This document shows positions 42,159 through 51,370 of a DNA stretch of 64,000 bases, in pieces. The position numbers and the translations under genes were made by a program. The notes under the pieces were generated by a model that saw only the letters and a program-made list of their open reading frames with translations, had not been told where the DNA came from and made no database searches. This DNA comes from UBA952 sp044361535 (GTDB taxonomy: Bacteria > Bacteroidota > Bacteroidia > Flavobacteriales_D > Crocinitomicaceae): assembly GCA_044361535.1 (NCBI GenBank), contig JBIKIQ010000007.1:79800-143799 (forward strand), written 5' to 3'. The number at the start of each line of letters is the position of its first letter. Position 1 is the first letter of the stretch.

Positions 42159-43526
42159 ATGATGCGTCTTTCTTTATTTACAGTATTTTTTGCTATCTGT
42201 GGCTTTCTGAAATCTCAAGTAGCTCAATTTCATTGTGTTGATAAAAAAACGGGAGAATCAATCCCTAATGTTCAATTAACCATTCAATTGTTGAATTTAA
42301 ATGCGTCAGTGGGTGATTCTGCAATCAAATTACAAACAGATAGGAATGGAAAAGTAACATTGAATGCAACAATTAATGCCCTTATACTAGTTTCTACCAA
42401 CCATCCTATTTATGAGGATTTTCGTCAAGGATTTCGAATGAAAAGAACTGAAAACGATACGTTAAAGTTTGAAATTGTTCTAAAACCATCATCCTTGCAA
42501 AATATAAAAGAGGTGGTTATTAAGGCACCAGGGATTCCAGATACAATATATGGATCTGATCGATTGAGTGTAGCTGATTTTGAAATTCAAAAAAATGGTA
42601 AACTTATACTTTTAACCTATCCCAAACAATTGAAGAAAGGAGGGGAAATCATTTTATTTGATGGTAAAGAGGTACTTTCAACGTTTCCTGTGAATGATGT
42701 TCCTGAAAAGTTAATTCGAGATTTTAGAGGAAATACGCATGTGATTTGTCAGAGTGATATTTTAACAATCGTCACAACGAAAAATGAGGTGCAAATTGCT
42801 TCCATCGAAAAGGATTATTTCTTCAAGTATATTGCGCCGATTATTGATACAAACAGGACCAAGATGTACCTGAATAATTTTAATCCCGTTTATCCTGCAT
42901 TTGACTATTTCACATTTGATAGAATTGATTCATCGTATAAAAAAATTCTTCATATTGAGGATGATTTAATGATGGAACTTTATAAGTCAGAGTATAAATG
43001 GATGGATGTAAGAACAAAACTTTGGGCAAAAAATAAGGAGATTGAAACGGGAATATCAGCCGAAGTTTGGGTTGGTGCAAACTATTTTACTCAATCCCTA
43101 TACTATGAAGAGGCCTATGCACCGATGTTTCATAGAAATGATTCTATTTTTGTTTTTGATTACAGCAAAGACAGACTATTGATTTTCAATGTTTTCGGTG
43201 ATTTAGTTGATACACTTGCGGTTTATCATCATTATAATCCGAGGAAATCAGGCTGGAAAAAAAATGTAATTCAAGACAAAGTGACAGGTGCAATTTATGC
43301 AGTTTTTGAATTGAATGGGTTTTCTTACCTGGGATTAATTGATGTAAATACAGGAAGGATTGAGAAAAAAGTGAAATTGGCCTATAAGTACGTGGATAAA
43401 ATAAGGGTGAACAATAATTTTGTCTATTACATTTATCGTCCTTTTGAATCTCTGCAACGTAAATTCTTGTATCGAGAACAATTACCATATTTTGTAAAAC
43501 AAAATCAGGTGTTTGAACAAAACTGA
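42159..43526 (+). CDS. Exported hypothetical protein
   Basis: The ATG at 42159 gives a signal peptide (MMRLSLFTVFFAICGFLKSQ). The mature protein of about 435 residues begins with a carboxypeptidase-regulatory-like beta-sandwich (VAQFHCVDKKTGESIPNVQLTI... VTLNATINAL), a common N-terminal plug in Bacteroidetes envelope proteins. It continues with beta-propeller-like strands (KLILLTYPKQLKKGG, SIFVFDYSKDRLLIFNVFGDLVDTL). No type IX sorting tail or lipobox cysteine is present, so it is probably periplasmic. I do not recognise a named family. It stands alone between ilvE and a Crp-type regulator. Confidence 0.75.
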   Translation: MMRLSLFTVFFAICGFLKSQVAQFHCVDKKTGESIPNVQLTIQLLNLNASVGDSAIKLQTDRNGKVTLNATINALILVSTNHPIYEDFRQGFRMKRTENDTLKFEIVLKPSSLQNIKEVVIKAPGIPDTIYGSDRLSVADFEIQKNGKLILLTYPKQLKKGGEIILFDGKEVLSTFPVNDVPEKLIRDFRGNTHVICQSDILTIVTTKNEVQIASIEKDYFFKYIAPIIDTNRTKMYLNNFNPVYPAFDYFTFDRIDSSYKKILHIEDDLMMELYKSEYKWMDVRTKLWAKNKEIETGISAEVWVGANYFTQSLYYEEAYAPMFHRNDSIFVFDYSKDRLLIFNVFGDLVDTLAVYHHYNPRKSGWKKNVIQDKVTGAIYAVFELNGFSYLGLIDVNTGRIEKKVKLAYKYVDKIRVNNNFVYYIYRPFESLQRKFLYREQLPYFVKQNQVFEQN

Positions 43527-43612
43527 TATTTTTATTAAAAATAGCTTTTTTTACGGCCTTGCTTTCATGGGTTTTTAAAATCAACTTATCTTTATGAAAA
43601 CTTAGGTTAGAA

Positions 43613-44302
43613 ATGCTTATAAAATCATATAAATACATTACTTGTTCAACTTGTTTAGCTAAATCTAATTCATTAATTAACAAACTTAACGAAACAGAAC
43701 AAGCTGAATTAGAAGAGAGTAGAGGCTGTTCTTATTACAAAAAACAAGACGCCTTATTCGTGGAAGGGTCCTATCCGAGAGGTGTATTTTGCTTAAATCA
43801 CGGAAAGGTTAAAGTATTTGCTAGAGGCGATGAGGGAAAAGAACAAATTATACATATTGCCAAACCAGGTGAAATAATTGGATTTAGGGCCATGTTAAGT
43901 GGTGATCCATACAGAGTTTCAGCTGAAACATTAGAGGAATGTGCGGTTTGTTTTATTGCTAAAGATGAATTCTTTAAAATGATCGATACCAACTCTGAAT
44001 TTAGAAATGAAATAATTAAAGGGTTATCAAAGGAATTAGGCGAAAGAGCAGTTTCCATTACCGATATGGCTCAAAAATCAGTGCGAGAAAGAATGGCTGC
44101 CTCGTTACTTCAGCTTCAAGATATTTATGGTGAAGATCCAATAAATTTGTCTAGAGAAGATCTAGCAAATTTTGTAGGAACGGCGACTGAAACGCTTATT
44201 CGATTTTTGAAAGAATTTAAAGAGGAAGGATTGATTGAAATTCAAACAAGAAAAGTTTTTATTTTAAATAGTGCAAAACTTCACCAATTATCCGGAAGGT
44301 AA
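43613..44302 (+). CDS. Crp/Fnr family transcriptional regulator
   Basis: The 229-residue regulator has a cyclic-nucleotide-binding-like beta barrel (about 45-130), with EGSYPRGVFCLNHGKVKVF and KPGEIIGFRAMLSGDPYRVSAETLE. A dimer helix follows, then a C-terminal winged HTH (about 165-229) with LSREDLANFVGTATETLIRFLKEFKEEGLIEI. The recognition helix matches the FNR/CRP type (E-T-x-x-R). The N-terminus has Cys11 and Cys14 in CSTC, Cys39, and later a C-x2-C (CAVC). Clustered N-terminal cysteines occur in Fe-S-binding FNR, but the spacing differs, so redox sensing is only a possibility. Target genes are not evident. Confidence 0.9.
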   Translation: MLIKSYKYITCSTCLAKSNSLINKLNETEQAELEESRGCSYYKKQDALFVEGSYPRGVFCLNHGKVKVFARGDEGKEQIIHIAKPGEIIGFRAMLSGDPYRVSAETLEECAVCFIAKDEFFKMIDTNSEFRNEIIKGLSKELGERAVSITDMAQKSVRERMAASLLQLQDIYGEDPINLSREDLANFVGTATETLIRFLKEFKEEGLIEIQTRKVFILNSAKLHQLSGR

Positions 44303-44332
44303 AAATGGTGTGCTTTTCGCTATGGTAATTTT

Positions 44333-45232
44333 ATGAATTTAAAGAATTTTCTAATTTATCTGTTTTTCTTTAATACGACTCATTCATTTTTCGCACAATC
44401 TTTTTCGCCCTTTCATTTTGGTGGTCAAATTTCTTTACTAATTCACTTAGGTTCGCATCAAAGGGCCATTGGAGTAGAGTTAAATGGGTTTGCACAATAC
44501 CAATTTATACAATTAAATGGCGCAAGTAGTTTCCAATTCTACAATCTGGGTTTGGGAAATAGAAGGAATTTTCTTGAAAATAGAACTGCTCTAGGATTAG
44601 TAGGTTTTTTTGGTCCGAAAAATCAATCTATAGATTGGCAGTTGGCTTCATGGACAAAGCAATCTGCGAATGATTACGCAATATCCTATTCATCAATTTG
44701 GTATTTTGACACAAAAAAAACATCACAGAGAACAGGTGCATTTGGATTGCAGATCAAGAAAATGAGTTTTTATCATGAGAATGATGCATTTGCAGGAATA
44801 GCAACAGATCGATATAGAACAGGGGATCTTCTCATTCAATGGTCCGATTCATTAGTTAAAATTGGTTTAGGTTTGCAAATTTGGACAGGTGAAACAACAG
44901 GAGTGCCCAAGCAATTCAAACCAGAAAAATATTCGAAATCGTTCAAAGATATTTCGTCCTTGCCTTATGGTAAAACAAGTCATGGAATTGTATACTCTCA
45001 GTTCCAATACAGAATATTTTATAATCAAACTTTATCAGCCGAAATGGGGATTGATAGCGAAGAAGTTCGTCACATTTTTCAAAATAAGCTTTTTCATGAT
45101 TTGCCTTTTCTTCCAAAAAAATATCAGAATCAAACTCCTCATTATCCGCGATTGAATAACGAAGGATTTCCTGTTTTTTCAAAAAACGAATCAAAAATTG
45201 ATCGTTTCTATTTTTCTCTCGGTTCAAACTAG
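44333..45232 (+). CDS. Exported beta-rich protein, toxin-23-like domain possible
   Basis: The 299-residue protein has a signal peptide (about 1-22, SFFAQ). It then shows amphipathic beta strands, as in a small outer-membrane barrel: SPFHFGGQISLLIHLG, FQFYNLGLGNRRNFLENRTALGL, WYFDTKKTSQRTGAFGLQI, FAGIATDRYRTGDLLIQW, LGLQIWTG. The 'DT..TSQ.TG' and 'DRYRTG' strings resemble Bacteroidetes proteins annotated with a polymorphic toxin type 23 domain. I know these only by name, and a toxin function there is not established. No immunity gene is recognised next to it. It may simply be an outer-membrane protein. It ends one base before the convergent zinc-ribbon gene. Confidence 0.6.
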   Translation: MNLKNFLIYLFFFNTTHSFFAQSFSPFHFGGQISLLIHLGSHQRAIGVELNGFAQYQFIQLNGASSFQFYNLGLGNRRNFLENRTALGLVGFFGPKNQSIDWQLASWTKQSANDYAISYSSIWYFDTKKTSQRTGAFGLQIKKMSFYHENDAFAGIATDRYRTGDLLIQWSDSLVKIGLGLQIWTGETTGVPKQFKPEKYSKSFKDISSLPYGKTSHGIVYSQFQYRIFYNQTLSAEMGIDSEEVRHIFQNKLFHDLPFLPKKYQNQTPHYPRLNNEGFPVFSKNESKIDRFYFSLGSN

Positions 45233-45595
45233 TTATTTAACATAGTCCTGTTTCTTGACCAGCACATATTGATTATTTCCGATTTCAGAATAGCCGTATT
45301 CATAGCAAAAACGATATTGCTTTCCTTTCTGGGTTTGAAAAATATTGGTAAAATAATGAAAATTAAATCCCTCATCCGCTAGTCTTAATGAATCAACTGT
45401 TGTTTTTCCGTCAGGATTAAGTTTTTCAAGAATCCTTCGGTTTTTTCTGAGAATAGCATTTATTTTTCGAACCGAAGCATTGGCATCTTCGTTCAACTTA
45501 TTGTTGAAACTATTTCTGCAATAATCACTACAAAATTTCTGGTCTTTTCTTCCAGAAAGCTTATGACCACATTCTTTACAAGCTCTTTGCTCCAT
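45233..45595 (-). CDS. Small zinc-ribbon protein, hypothetical
   Basis: The 120-residue cytosolic protein opens with a compact zinc ribbon: CKECGHKLSGRKDQKFCSDYCRNSFNNKL, a C-x2-C...C-x3-C pattern (about 6-26). A basic helix (RKINAILRKNRRILEKLNPDGK) and a C-terminal beta-rich stretch ending YEYGYSEIGNNQYVLV follow. The ribbon and basic helix suggest nucleic-acid binding. It resembles short conserved hypotheticals of Flavobacteriales; I know no function. Confidence 0.75.
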   Translation of the reverse strand: MEQRACKECGHKLSGRKDQKFCSDYCRNSFNNKLNEDANASVRKINAILRKNRRILEKLNPDGKTTVDSLRLADEGFNFHYFTNIFQTQKGKQYRFCYEYGYSEIGNNQYVLVKKQDYVK

Positions 45596-45727
45596 TTTTT
45601 ACAAGGATTTCAATAAGTTGTTGCTAATTTACAAAATCTAATGCTTGTTAATGCTTAACAATAATTAACACGATTAAAAAAAATACACATTCGAACTTTC
45701 AGATTTTTGTAAACTAAATTGAAAACC

Positions 45728-46747
45728 ATGGATGAACTTCAAGATCTAGCCAATCCGGCCGAAAAAATACGACAGTTAAATGATGAAATTCAAGTTGAAA
45801 TAATTGGGATAAATCAAATTAGAGAAGAGGTTGCACGTGTGATTATTGGACAAAAGCACATGGTTGAACGACTTTTGATTGCAATTTTGGCAGATGGGCA
45901 TATCCTCTTGGAAGGTGTTCCTGGTTTAGCCAAAACTTTGGCGGTTAAAACTCTTGCAGATACATTGGATTTAACTTTTAACCGAATTCAATTCACACCA
46001 GATTTATTGCCGGCAGACGTTACAGGTACAATGATCTATAATCAGAAAAAGGAAGAATTTAGTGTGAAAAAAGGTCCTGTTTTTGCCAATTTTCTGCTTG
46101 CAGATGAAATTAATCGTGCACCAGCTAAAGTTCAAAGTGCGTTGTTGGAGTCCATGCAAGAAAAACAAGTTACCCTTGGAGATGAGACATTTATTTTGCC
46201 TAATCCTTTTGTGGTTTTGGCTACACAAAATCCAATAGATCAGGAGGGTACGTATGCATTGCCGGAAGCTCAAGTAGATCGTTTCATGTTAAAGGTATTG
46301 CTTAAGTATCCTTCCAAAGAAGAAGAAAAGTTGATTATACGTTCAAATGTTCAGCCAGAAGGAATGCCTAAAGCCAGAAAAATATGGTCAAACAATGATA
46401 TTCAAAGAGCGCGTTCGTTAGTCAGGAGGATTTATGTGGATGAGAAAATTGAACAGTATATCGTCGATCTTGTTTCCGCAACCAGAAATCCAGGTGATTA
46501 TGGGTTAACTGAATGTAAAAAATGGATTGGATTTGGCGCTTCTCCTAGAGCAGGGATAAATATGGCATTAGCAGCCAAAGGGGTGGCATTTTTGAATGGT
46601 CGTGGATTCGTTATTCCTGAAGATATACGATCTATTGCTGCAGATGTACTTAGACATAGAATTGGTCTAACCTTCGAAGCTGAAGCTGAAAATATCACAC
46701 AAGAGGAAGTGATTTCAAGAATAATATCTAGGGTTGAGGTCCCGTGA
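45728..46747 (+). CDS. MoxR family AAA+ ATPase of the Bat operon
   Basis: I use the ATG at 45728 (MDELQDL); a TTG three codons upstream is less likely. The 339-residue MoxR ATPase has Walker A-type GVPGLAKTLAVKTLA (about 63-77), LPADVTGTMIY, Walker B FLLADEINRAPAKVQSALLE, sensor 1 VLATQNPIDQEGTYALPEAQ, and sensor 2 GASPRAGINMALAAK. MoxR proteins act as chaperones that modify or activate vWA-domain partners. It heads the seven-gene bat operon. The DUF58 partner gene starts ten bases after its stop. Confidence 0.92.
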   Translation: MDELQDLANPAEKIRQLNDEIQVEIIGINQIREEVARVIIGQKHMVERLLIAILADGHILLEGVPGLAKTLAVKTLADTLDLTFNRIQFTPDLLPADVTGTMIYNQKKEEFSVKKGPVFANFLLADEINRAPAKVQSALLESMQEKQVTLGDETFILPNPFVVLATQNPIDQEGTYALPEAQVDRFMLKVLLKYPSKEEEKLIIRSNVQPEGMPKARKIWSNNDIQRARSLVRRIYVDEKIEQYIVDLVSATRNPGDYGLTECKKWIGFGASPRAGINMALAAKGVAFLNGRGFVIPEDIRSIAADVLRHRIGLTFEAEAENITQEEVISRIISRVEVP

Positions 46748-46757
46748 TAAATTAATT

Positions 46758-47624
46758 ATGGAAGTTTCTGATATTGTTTCAAAAATTAAACAGATTGAGT
46801 TAAAGTCAAAACTCTTGTCTGAGAATATTTTTTCAGGTGAATATCATACGGCCTTTAAGGGGAGAGGTATGACATTTAGCGAGGTTAGACAATATCAATT
46901 TGGAGATGACATTCGTTCAATTGATTGGAATGTTACCGCTCGTCATAATGATTCTCATGTTAAGATATTTGAAGAGGAAAGGGAATTATCTTTGATTTTT
47001 TTAATTGATGTATCTTCTTCCAACGATTTTGGTGGAAAAATAAAAACCAAGAAAGAGCTTTCACTTGAATTATTAGGTGTTTTACTTTTTTCGGCACTTG
47101 CAAACAATGATCAATTTGGAGCTGTTTTCGTTTCTGATGAGATTGAAAAATTTATTGCTCCGTTAAAAGGTAAAAAACACGCTCTCAATATTCTAAAAGA
47201 GTTTTTAGCGTTAAAACCTCTAAGCAAGGGAACTAATTTAAAAGTTGGGTTAGATTTTTTGCGTGAAAGAGTCAAGAAAAAGTCAGTTGTCTTTGTTATA
47301 AGTGACTTTATTGATGATTCAAATTACCTTGAATCTATGAAATGGATTTCAAAAAAACATGATGCCATAGCGATACAGATAAAAGATGAATTGGAAGAAG
47401 AGCTTCCTAATTTGGGTATAATACAATTGAGCCATTCTGAGTCAGGCGAAAAACACTGGGTTGACACTAGTATTCCGGAAGTAAGAAGATATATTTCAAA
47501 ACAAATAGATTTTAGATCTAGAAAATTAGAAAATGAGTTAAGGAGAATAAACGCAGGTTTTGTGTCACTTAATACCACTGAAGATTTTGTTCGGCCACTC
47601 CATTATTTTTTCAAAAATAGATGA
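46758..47624 (+). CDS. DUF58 (vWA-like) protein of the Bat operon
   Basis: The ATG at 46758 gives a 288-residue cytosolic protein. The DUF58 core motif HTAFKGRGMTFSEVRQYQFGDDIRSIDWNVTAR spans about 30-62, including the characteristic G-DD-R-IDW-x-A-R block. A degenerate vWA-like domain follows, with FLIDVSSSNDFG (DxSxS) and FVISDFIDD. DUF58 proteins are the regular partners of MoxR ATPases. The next gene overlaps its stop by four bases (ATGA), consistent with coupled translation in the operon. Confidence 0.9.
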   Translation: MEVSDIVSKIKQIELKSKLLSENIFSGEYHTAFKGRGMTFSEVRQYQFGDDIRSIDWNVTARHNDSHVKIFEEERELSLIFLIDVSSSNDFGGKIKTKKELSLELLGVLLFSALANNDQFGAVFVSDEIEKFIAPLKGKKHALNILKEFLALKPLSKGTNLKVGLDFLRERVKKKSVVFVISDFIDDSNYLESMKWISKKHDAIAIQIKDELEEELPNLGIIQLSHSESGEKHWVDTSIPEVRRYISKQIDFRSRKLENELRRINAGFVSLNTTEDFVRPLHYFFKNR

Positions 47625-48556
47625 GAAGATTAATAAGTATTGGTTTTGTTTTTGTTAATTTTTTTGGATTTTCCCAAAAACCAATTCTAACTGTTTCTAA
47701 AAATCCTGTGCTTGTTGGTGAACCTTTTTCTATTTCAGTTCTTGTTGAATCAAAAGATAAAGTGACTTTATCTAAAAAATGGGATACTTTGCCATTTAGG
47801 TTGAAAAATGAAAATGGTAATTTTGAAATTGCGAAAGATAAATTTGAAATAATTTCTTTTGAAGAAGATATTCAAAATAATGAAAAATGGAGTGGAACAT
47901 TAAAGGCCATAATTTGGGATAGTGGAATCTTTGTGTTTCCAGCTTTGAGATTTAATACCGAAAGTAACACTTTAATTTCAGATAGTTTATTAATTGAAAG
48001 TCAATTAGAAAAGAAAAAGGAAGGTGTTGATTTGTATGAGATTCGAGAATCTTTCATTGATGTTAAGGATGCTGAAAAAAAAGCAAGTGAAGCTAGTGAA
48101 AAATCTAAAAAATGGTTGTACGTATTAATATTGTTAAGTGTTTTAATTGTTTTTGTGATTATTTTCTTTTTTGTTCGGAAAGTACGAAATAAAAAGAAAG
48201 ATCACGTGTTTCGAGAATTGAGTTTAGCCGATAGAGCTATATTGGCAATTGATGAATTGGAGAAATTGGAACTTTGGAAACAAAACAGGCATAAAGAACA
48301 TTTTGTTGAATTATCATTTATTTTAAGGTCCTATTTTTCGTCGCATTATCAGTTAAATTTACTTGAAAAAACGACAACGGAAACACAAATTTTACTGAAG
48401 CAAGTTGGTGTGACAACCTTGAATTTACTTCAAATTGAATTTGTTTTGAAACATGCTGATCTTGTGAAGTTTGCGGGTTCTGTATTAGAGGAAAATTATG
48501 TACTTGCTCTCGATGAAAAGGCACGAGAATGTGTGCGATTAACCATTAAAAAATAG
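47621..48556 (+). CDS. BatD-/DUF4381-like membrane protein of the Bat operon
   Basis: The 311-residue protein has a signal peptide (MRRLISIGFVFVNFFGFSQ). Its periplasmic beta-sandwich (about 20-150) resembles the N-terminal domain of BatD (ILTVSKNPVLVGEPFSISVLVES). One membrane helix at about 167-190 is followed by a basic cytosolic helix bundle (LADRAILAIDELEKLELWKQNRHKEHFVELSFILRSYF) like the DUF4381 proteins found in MoxR operons. It is an integral envelope component linking periplasmic and cytosolic parts of the Bat machinery. It sits between the DUF58 gene and batA, with a four-base overlap upstream and a one-base gap downstream. Confidence 0.82.
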   Translation: MRRLISIGFVFVNFFGFSQKPILTVSKNPVLVGEPFSISVLVESKDKVTLSKKWDTLPFRLKNENGNFEIAKDKFEIISFEEDIQNNEKWSGTLKAIIWDSGIFVFPALRFNTESNTLISDSLLIESQLEKKKEGVDLYEIRESFIDVKDAEKKASEASEKSKKWLYVLILLSVLIVFVIIFFFVRKVRNKKKDHVFRELSLADRAILAIDELEKLELWKQNRHKEHFVELSFILRSYFSSHYQLNLLEKTTTETQILLKQVGVTTLNLLQIEFVLKHADLVKFAGSVLEENYVLALDEKARECVRLTIKK

Positions 48557-48557
48557 A

Positions 48558-49589
48558 ATGCTATCACATTGGAACATAAAATTTTGGGAGTATTCATTTC
48601 TACAGCCATTATGGCTTATTTTGTTGATAGTAATACCTGTTTTTTTATTCATTTCCATTAGAAAAGAAAAAACGAAAAAAGCTGATTTAACATTTAGTGG
48701 AACCCTAAAAACACAGAAAAAGGTTGAGTTGAAATGGGTAAAAAAAATGCGGATAGGATTAATTTATCTGCAAGCCATGTTTTTGCTCTTTATTGTTTTG
48801 GCATTAGCTAAGCCTTTTCGATGGGAGGATTTTAACAATTCGGACAATGAATACAAAAATGGTATAGATATAATTCTGGCAATGGATGTAAGTGGTTCAA
48901 TGATGGCGACAGATTTTACACCGAACAGATTGGAGGTAGCCAAAAAAGTTGCCAAGAATTTTATTGATGATCGAAAAGGTGATCGTATAGGACTAGTTGC
49001 TTATTCTGAGGAAGCCTACACGGCATGTCCAGCTACTCTTGATTATGAGGTTTTAAAAAAACAAATTGATGAAGTGAATCCAAATTTAATGGGTAAAATG
49101 ACGGCTATTGGAATTGGACTTGGAACAGCAGTTTCTCGATTGAGAAATGATAGTTTGCCCTCAAAAGTAATTATTCTTCTCACTGATGGCACTAACAATG
49201 CTGGTGAAATAGATCCGCTAACAGCCGCTAATTTAGCAAAAGCAAAAAATATTCGTGTTTATACGATAGGCGTTGGTTCTAAAGGGACAGCAACGATTCC
49301 TGAACAAACACCTTTTGGTGTAGTGAATAGAGCTTTTCAAGTTGATATCGATGAGAAAACCTTGGGTGAAATAGCGGATATCACAGGAGGTCAGTATTTT
49401 AGAGCTACGGATGAAAAGAGCCTGCTTCAGATTTACAAAGAAATAGATAAAATGGAAAAGGTCAAGCTATTATCAAATAAGTATAAAAAAACACCTCCAG
49501 CAACCCCAAATTCATTTCTGAATTTCAGCCTACTTTTCTTGCTTTTGTCATTTTTCCTGGATCGAATAATATTTAAAGCGTATGTTTAA
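48558..49589 (+). CDS. batA: Aerotolerance protein BatA (vWA, membrane)
   Basis: The 343-residue inner-membrane protein has two N-terminal helices (about 13-32 and 65-85), a vWA domain facing the periplasm and a C-terminal helix (about 318-336). The MIDAS site is complete: DVSGSMMATD (about 111-120), the central threonine in KMTAIGIGLGTA, and LTDGTNNAG. A conserved IDEKTLGEIADITGGQYFRATD segment follows. In Bacteroides fragilis the Bat proteins support oxygen tolerance; the molecular role is not known. It overlaps batB by eight bases, and this pairing with a second vWA protein is standard. Confidence 0.92.
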   Translation: MLSHWNIKFWEYSFLQPLWLILLIVIPVFLFISIRKEKTKKADLTFSGTLKTQKKVELKWVKKMRIGLIYLQAMFLLFIVLALAKPFRWEDFNNSDNEYKNGIDIILAMDVSGSMMATDFTPNRLEVAKKVAKNFIDDRKGDRIGLVAYSEEAYTACPATLDYEVLKKQIDEVNPNLMGKMTAIGIGLGTAVSRLRNDSLPSKVIILLTDGTNNAGEIDPLTAANLAKAKNIRVYTIGVGSKGTATIPEQTPFGVVNRAFQVDIDEKTLGEIADITGGQYFRATDEKSLLQIYKEIDKMEKVKLLSNKYKKTPPATPNSFLNFSLLFLLLSFFLDRIIFKAYV

Positions 49590-50724
49590 AAAACAATTTA
49601 CATACGACCTAAGGAAGTTCTGGTTGTATTGCCTAATTTTTGAAATTGTTTTTGGTGTACTGGTATTTTCAATCCTCGTGGCCTTGGGTTTCTTTGATAC
49701 AACTGAATCTAAAAATGATCAAATATTATTTGAATATACAGGTTCTTTTTTTCTGTTATTTCTTATACCGATAAGCTATTATTTACAATTCAGAGCCTTA
49801 AAGCGACGAAATAAAATGGTATCTACCGTAGCAAATCCGAGATTGCAATCGTATCTTTTTCAACCAATTAATTCTTCCAAAGCAATTATTCAATTTATTC
49901 TTTTCAGATCCGTCTTATTTTTCTTAATTGTAACCTTGGCAAGTCCAATATTTGGCAAGAAAAAACAAAATACACGAGCAAGTAATTTAGAACTAATAAT
50001 TTGTTTAGATGTTTCAAATTCTATGAATACCAAAGATGTTGACGGAAATTCGCGGTTGGAAGCAGCAAAAAGGGCTTTGGGGCAAATAGTTAATAAATTG
50101 ACTGGAGAACGAATTGGGATTTGTGTTTTTGCTGGAAATGCCTTCGTTCAGTTACCGTTGACGATGGATTATCACGCAGCCAAACTATTTATTCAAGAGA
50201 TTGAAACAGATATGGTTTCATCACAAGGAACAAATGTTAATGAAGCATTGAAAGTTTCGAATCAAATGTTTACAAAACTTAAATCATCCAAAGGCATTTT
50301 CTTGCTTACGGATGGTGAAGATCATATTGGGCTAGAGGATAGTATTTTGGGTGTTTTAAAGGAAAAAAAGGTAGAAATTTCCATACTTGGAATCGGGTCA
50401 GTAAATGGCGGACCAGTGCCAATAGATAGTAAACGACCAGGTTTGGGATATAAGAAAACCGAGGAAGGAAAGCAGGTAGTAAGTAAGTTAAACCAGGAAT
50501 TTATTAAATCACTTGCGGAACAATTGAATGGAAATGCTAGTGTAACAAATCAAGCCTTTCCTAATGTAAATGAAGTGTTAACAGAAATTAACCAAATGAA
50601 GAAAGGGAATTCCCGAAATTTGGAAATTGAAATAAGTGAATCATGGTATCAAATTCCCCTTTTCATGGCTCTGTTTTCTTTTGTAATGTTATTTATTGTT
50701 TCCAATTTCAAAACAAATGAATAG
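49582..50724 (+). CDS. batB: Aerotolerance protein BatB (vWA, membrane)
   Basis: The 380-residue protein has N-terminal helices (about 13-35 and 50-65, third at about 108-125), a vWA domain and a C-terminal helix (about 353-372). The MIDAS motif is DVSNSMNTKD (about 144-153), with threonine in SSQGTNVNEAL and LLTDGEDH. BatB is expected to form a heteromeric complex with BatA through the vWA domains. The gene overlaps batA by eight bases and batC by eight bases, keeping the operon in tight translational coupling. Confidence 0.92.
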   Translation: MFKKQFTYDLRKFWLYCLIFEIVFGVLVFSILVALGFFDTTESKNDQILFEYTGSFFLLFLIPISYYLQFRALKRRNKMVSTVANPRLQSYLFQPINSSKAIIQFILFRSVLFFLIVTLASPIFGKKKQNTRASNLELIICLDVSNSMNTKDVDGNSRLEAAKRALGQIVNKLTGERIGICVFAGNAFVQLPLTMDYHAAKLFIQEIETDMVSSQGTNVNEALKVSNQMFTKLKSSKGIFLLTDGEDHIGLEDSILGVLKEKKVEISILGIGSVNGGPVPIDSKRPGLGYKKTEEGKQVVSKLNQEFIKSLAEQLNGNASVTNQAFPNVNEVLTEINQMKKGNSRNLEIEISESWYQIPLFMALFSFVMLFIVSNFKTNE

Positions 50725-51370
50725 GTTCTTTACATTCTTAGTTTTTTCGTTACTCGTTAATTTTTCATTTGCACAAGAATGGAAGTCAAAGTTGAATGAA
50801 GCTCGTAAACTCTATCAGAATGGCAACTATGTTGAATCTTTAAAATTGTATGAAGATGTAAAAAATAGTGCGCCTGAATCATTTGATTTTTCTACAGAAA
50901 TGGGGCAAGCAGCCTATAAGGCAAATGATTTTAACAAGGCTAAAAGTTATTATGAGACAGCAGTTTCAAAGTCGCAAAAAAAAGAGATCAGCCCTAATCA
51001 GTATCATAATTTAGGAAATTCTCAAATGAAAATGAAGGATTATTCTTCTGCCATTCAATCCTACAAAGAGGCATTGCGGAAAAATCCAAATGATACTCAG
51101 ACTCGGTATAATTTATCAGAGGCTATTCGAAAAAACAAAAGCGATAAAAAACAACAGCAACCAAATAACGATAATAATAAAAACAAGAATCAATCAAATA
51201 AACCAGAACAGCAACCTGAAAAAAAGAATGACCAACCAGCAGATATTCCGAAACGTACTGTAGATAGAATGTTGGATAAATTATCAAAAAAAGAAGCAGA
51301 TACAAAACGGAAGATTAATAATCAGGCGAACAAAAAATCGAATAAAACAACATCAGCAAAAGATTGGTAA
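50717..51370 (+). CDS. batC: Aerotolerance protein BatC (TPR)
   Basis: The ATG at 50717 (MNRFFTFLVFSLLVNFSFAQ) gives a signal peptide, so the TPR protein of about 200 mature residues is periplasmic. Three to four TPR units (about 27-135) are visible, e.g. RKLYQNGNYVESLKLYEDV and YHNLGNSQMKMKDYSSAIQSYKEAL. A Lys/Gln/Asn-rich low-complexity region (about 145-180; KKQQQPNNDNNKNKNQSN) and a basic C-terminus follow. Its stop overlaps the batD ATG by one base (TAATG). The TPRs probably scaffold BatA, BatB and BatD. Confidence 0.9.
   Translation: MNRFFTFLVFSLLVNFSFAQEWKSKLNEARKLYQNGNYVESLKLYEDVKNSAPESFDFSTEMGQAAYKANDFNKAKSYYETAVSKSQKKEISPNQYHNLGNSQMKMKDYSSAIQSYKEALRKNPNDTQTRYNLSEAIRKNKSDKKQQQPNNDNNKNKNQSNKPEQQPEKKNDQPADIPKRTVDRMLDKLSKKEADTKRKINNQANKKSNKTTSAKDW

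Noticed and set aside
43186..43683. Minus-strand reading frame of 165 codons between the exported protein and the Crp gene
   Set aside because: It overlaps two well-supported plus-strand genes, has no recognisable domain, and its composition looks like antisense translation.
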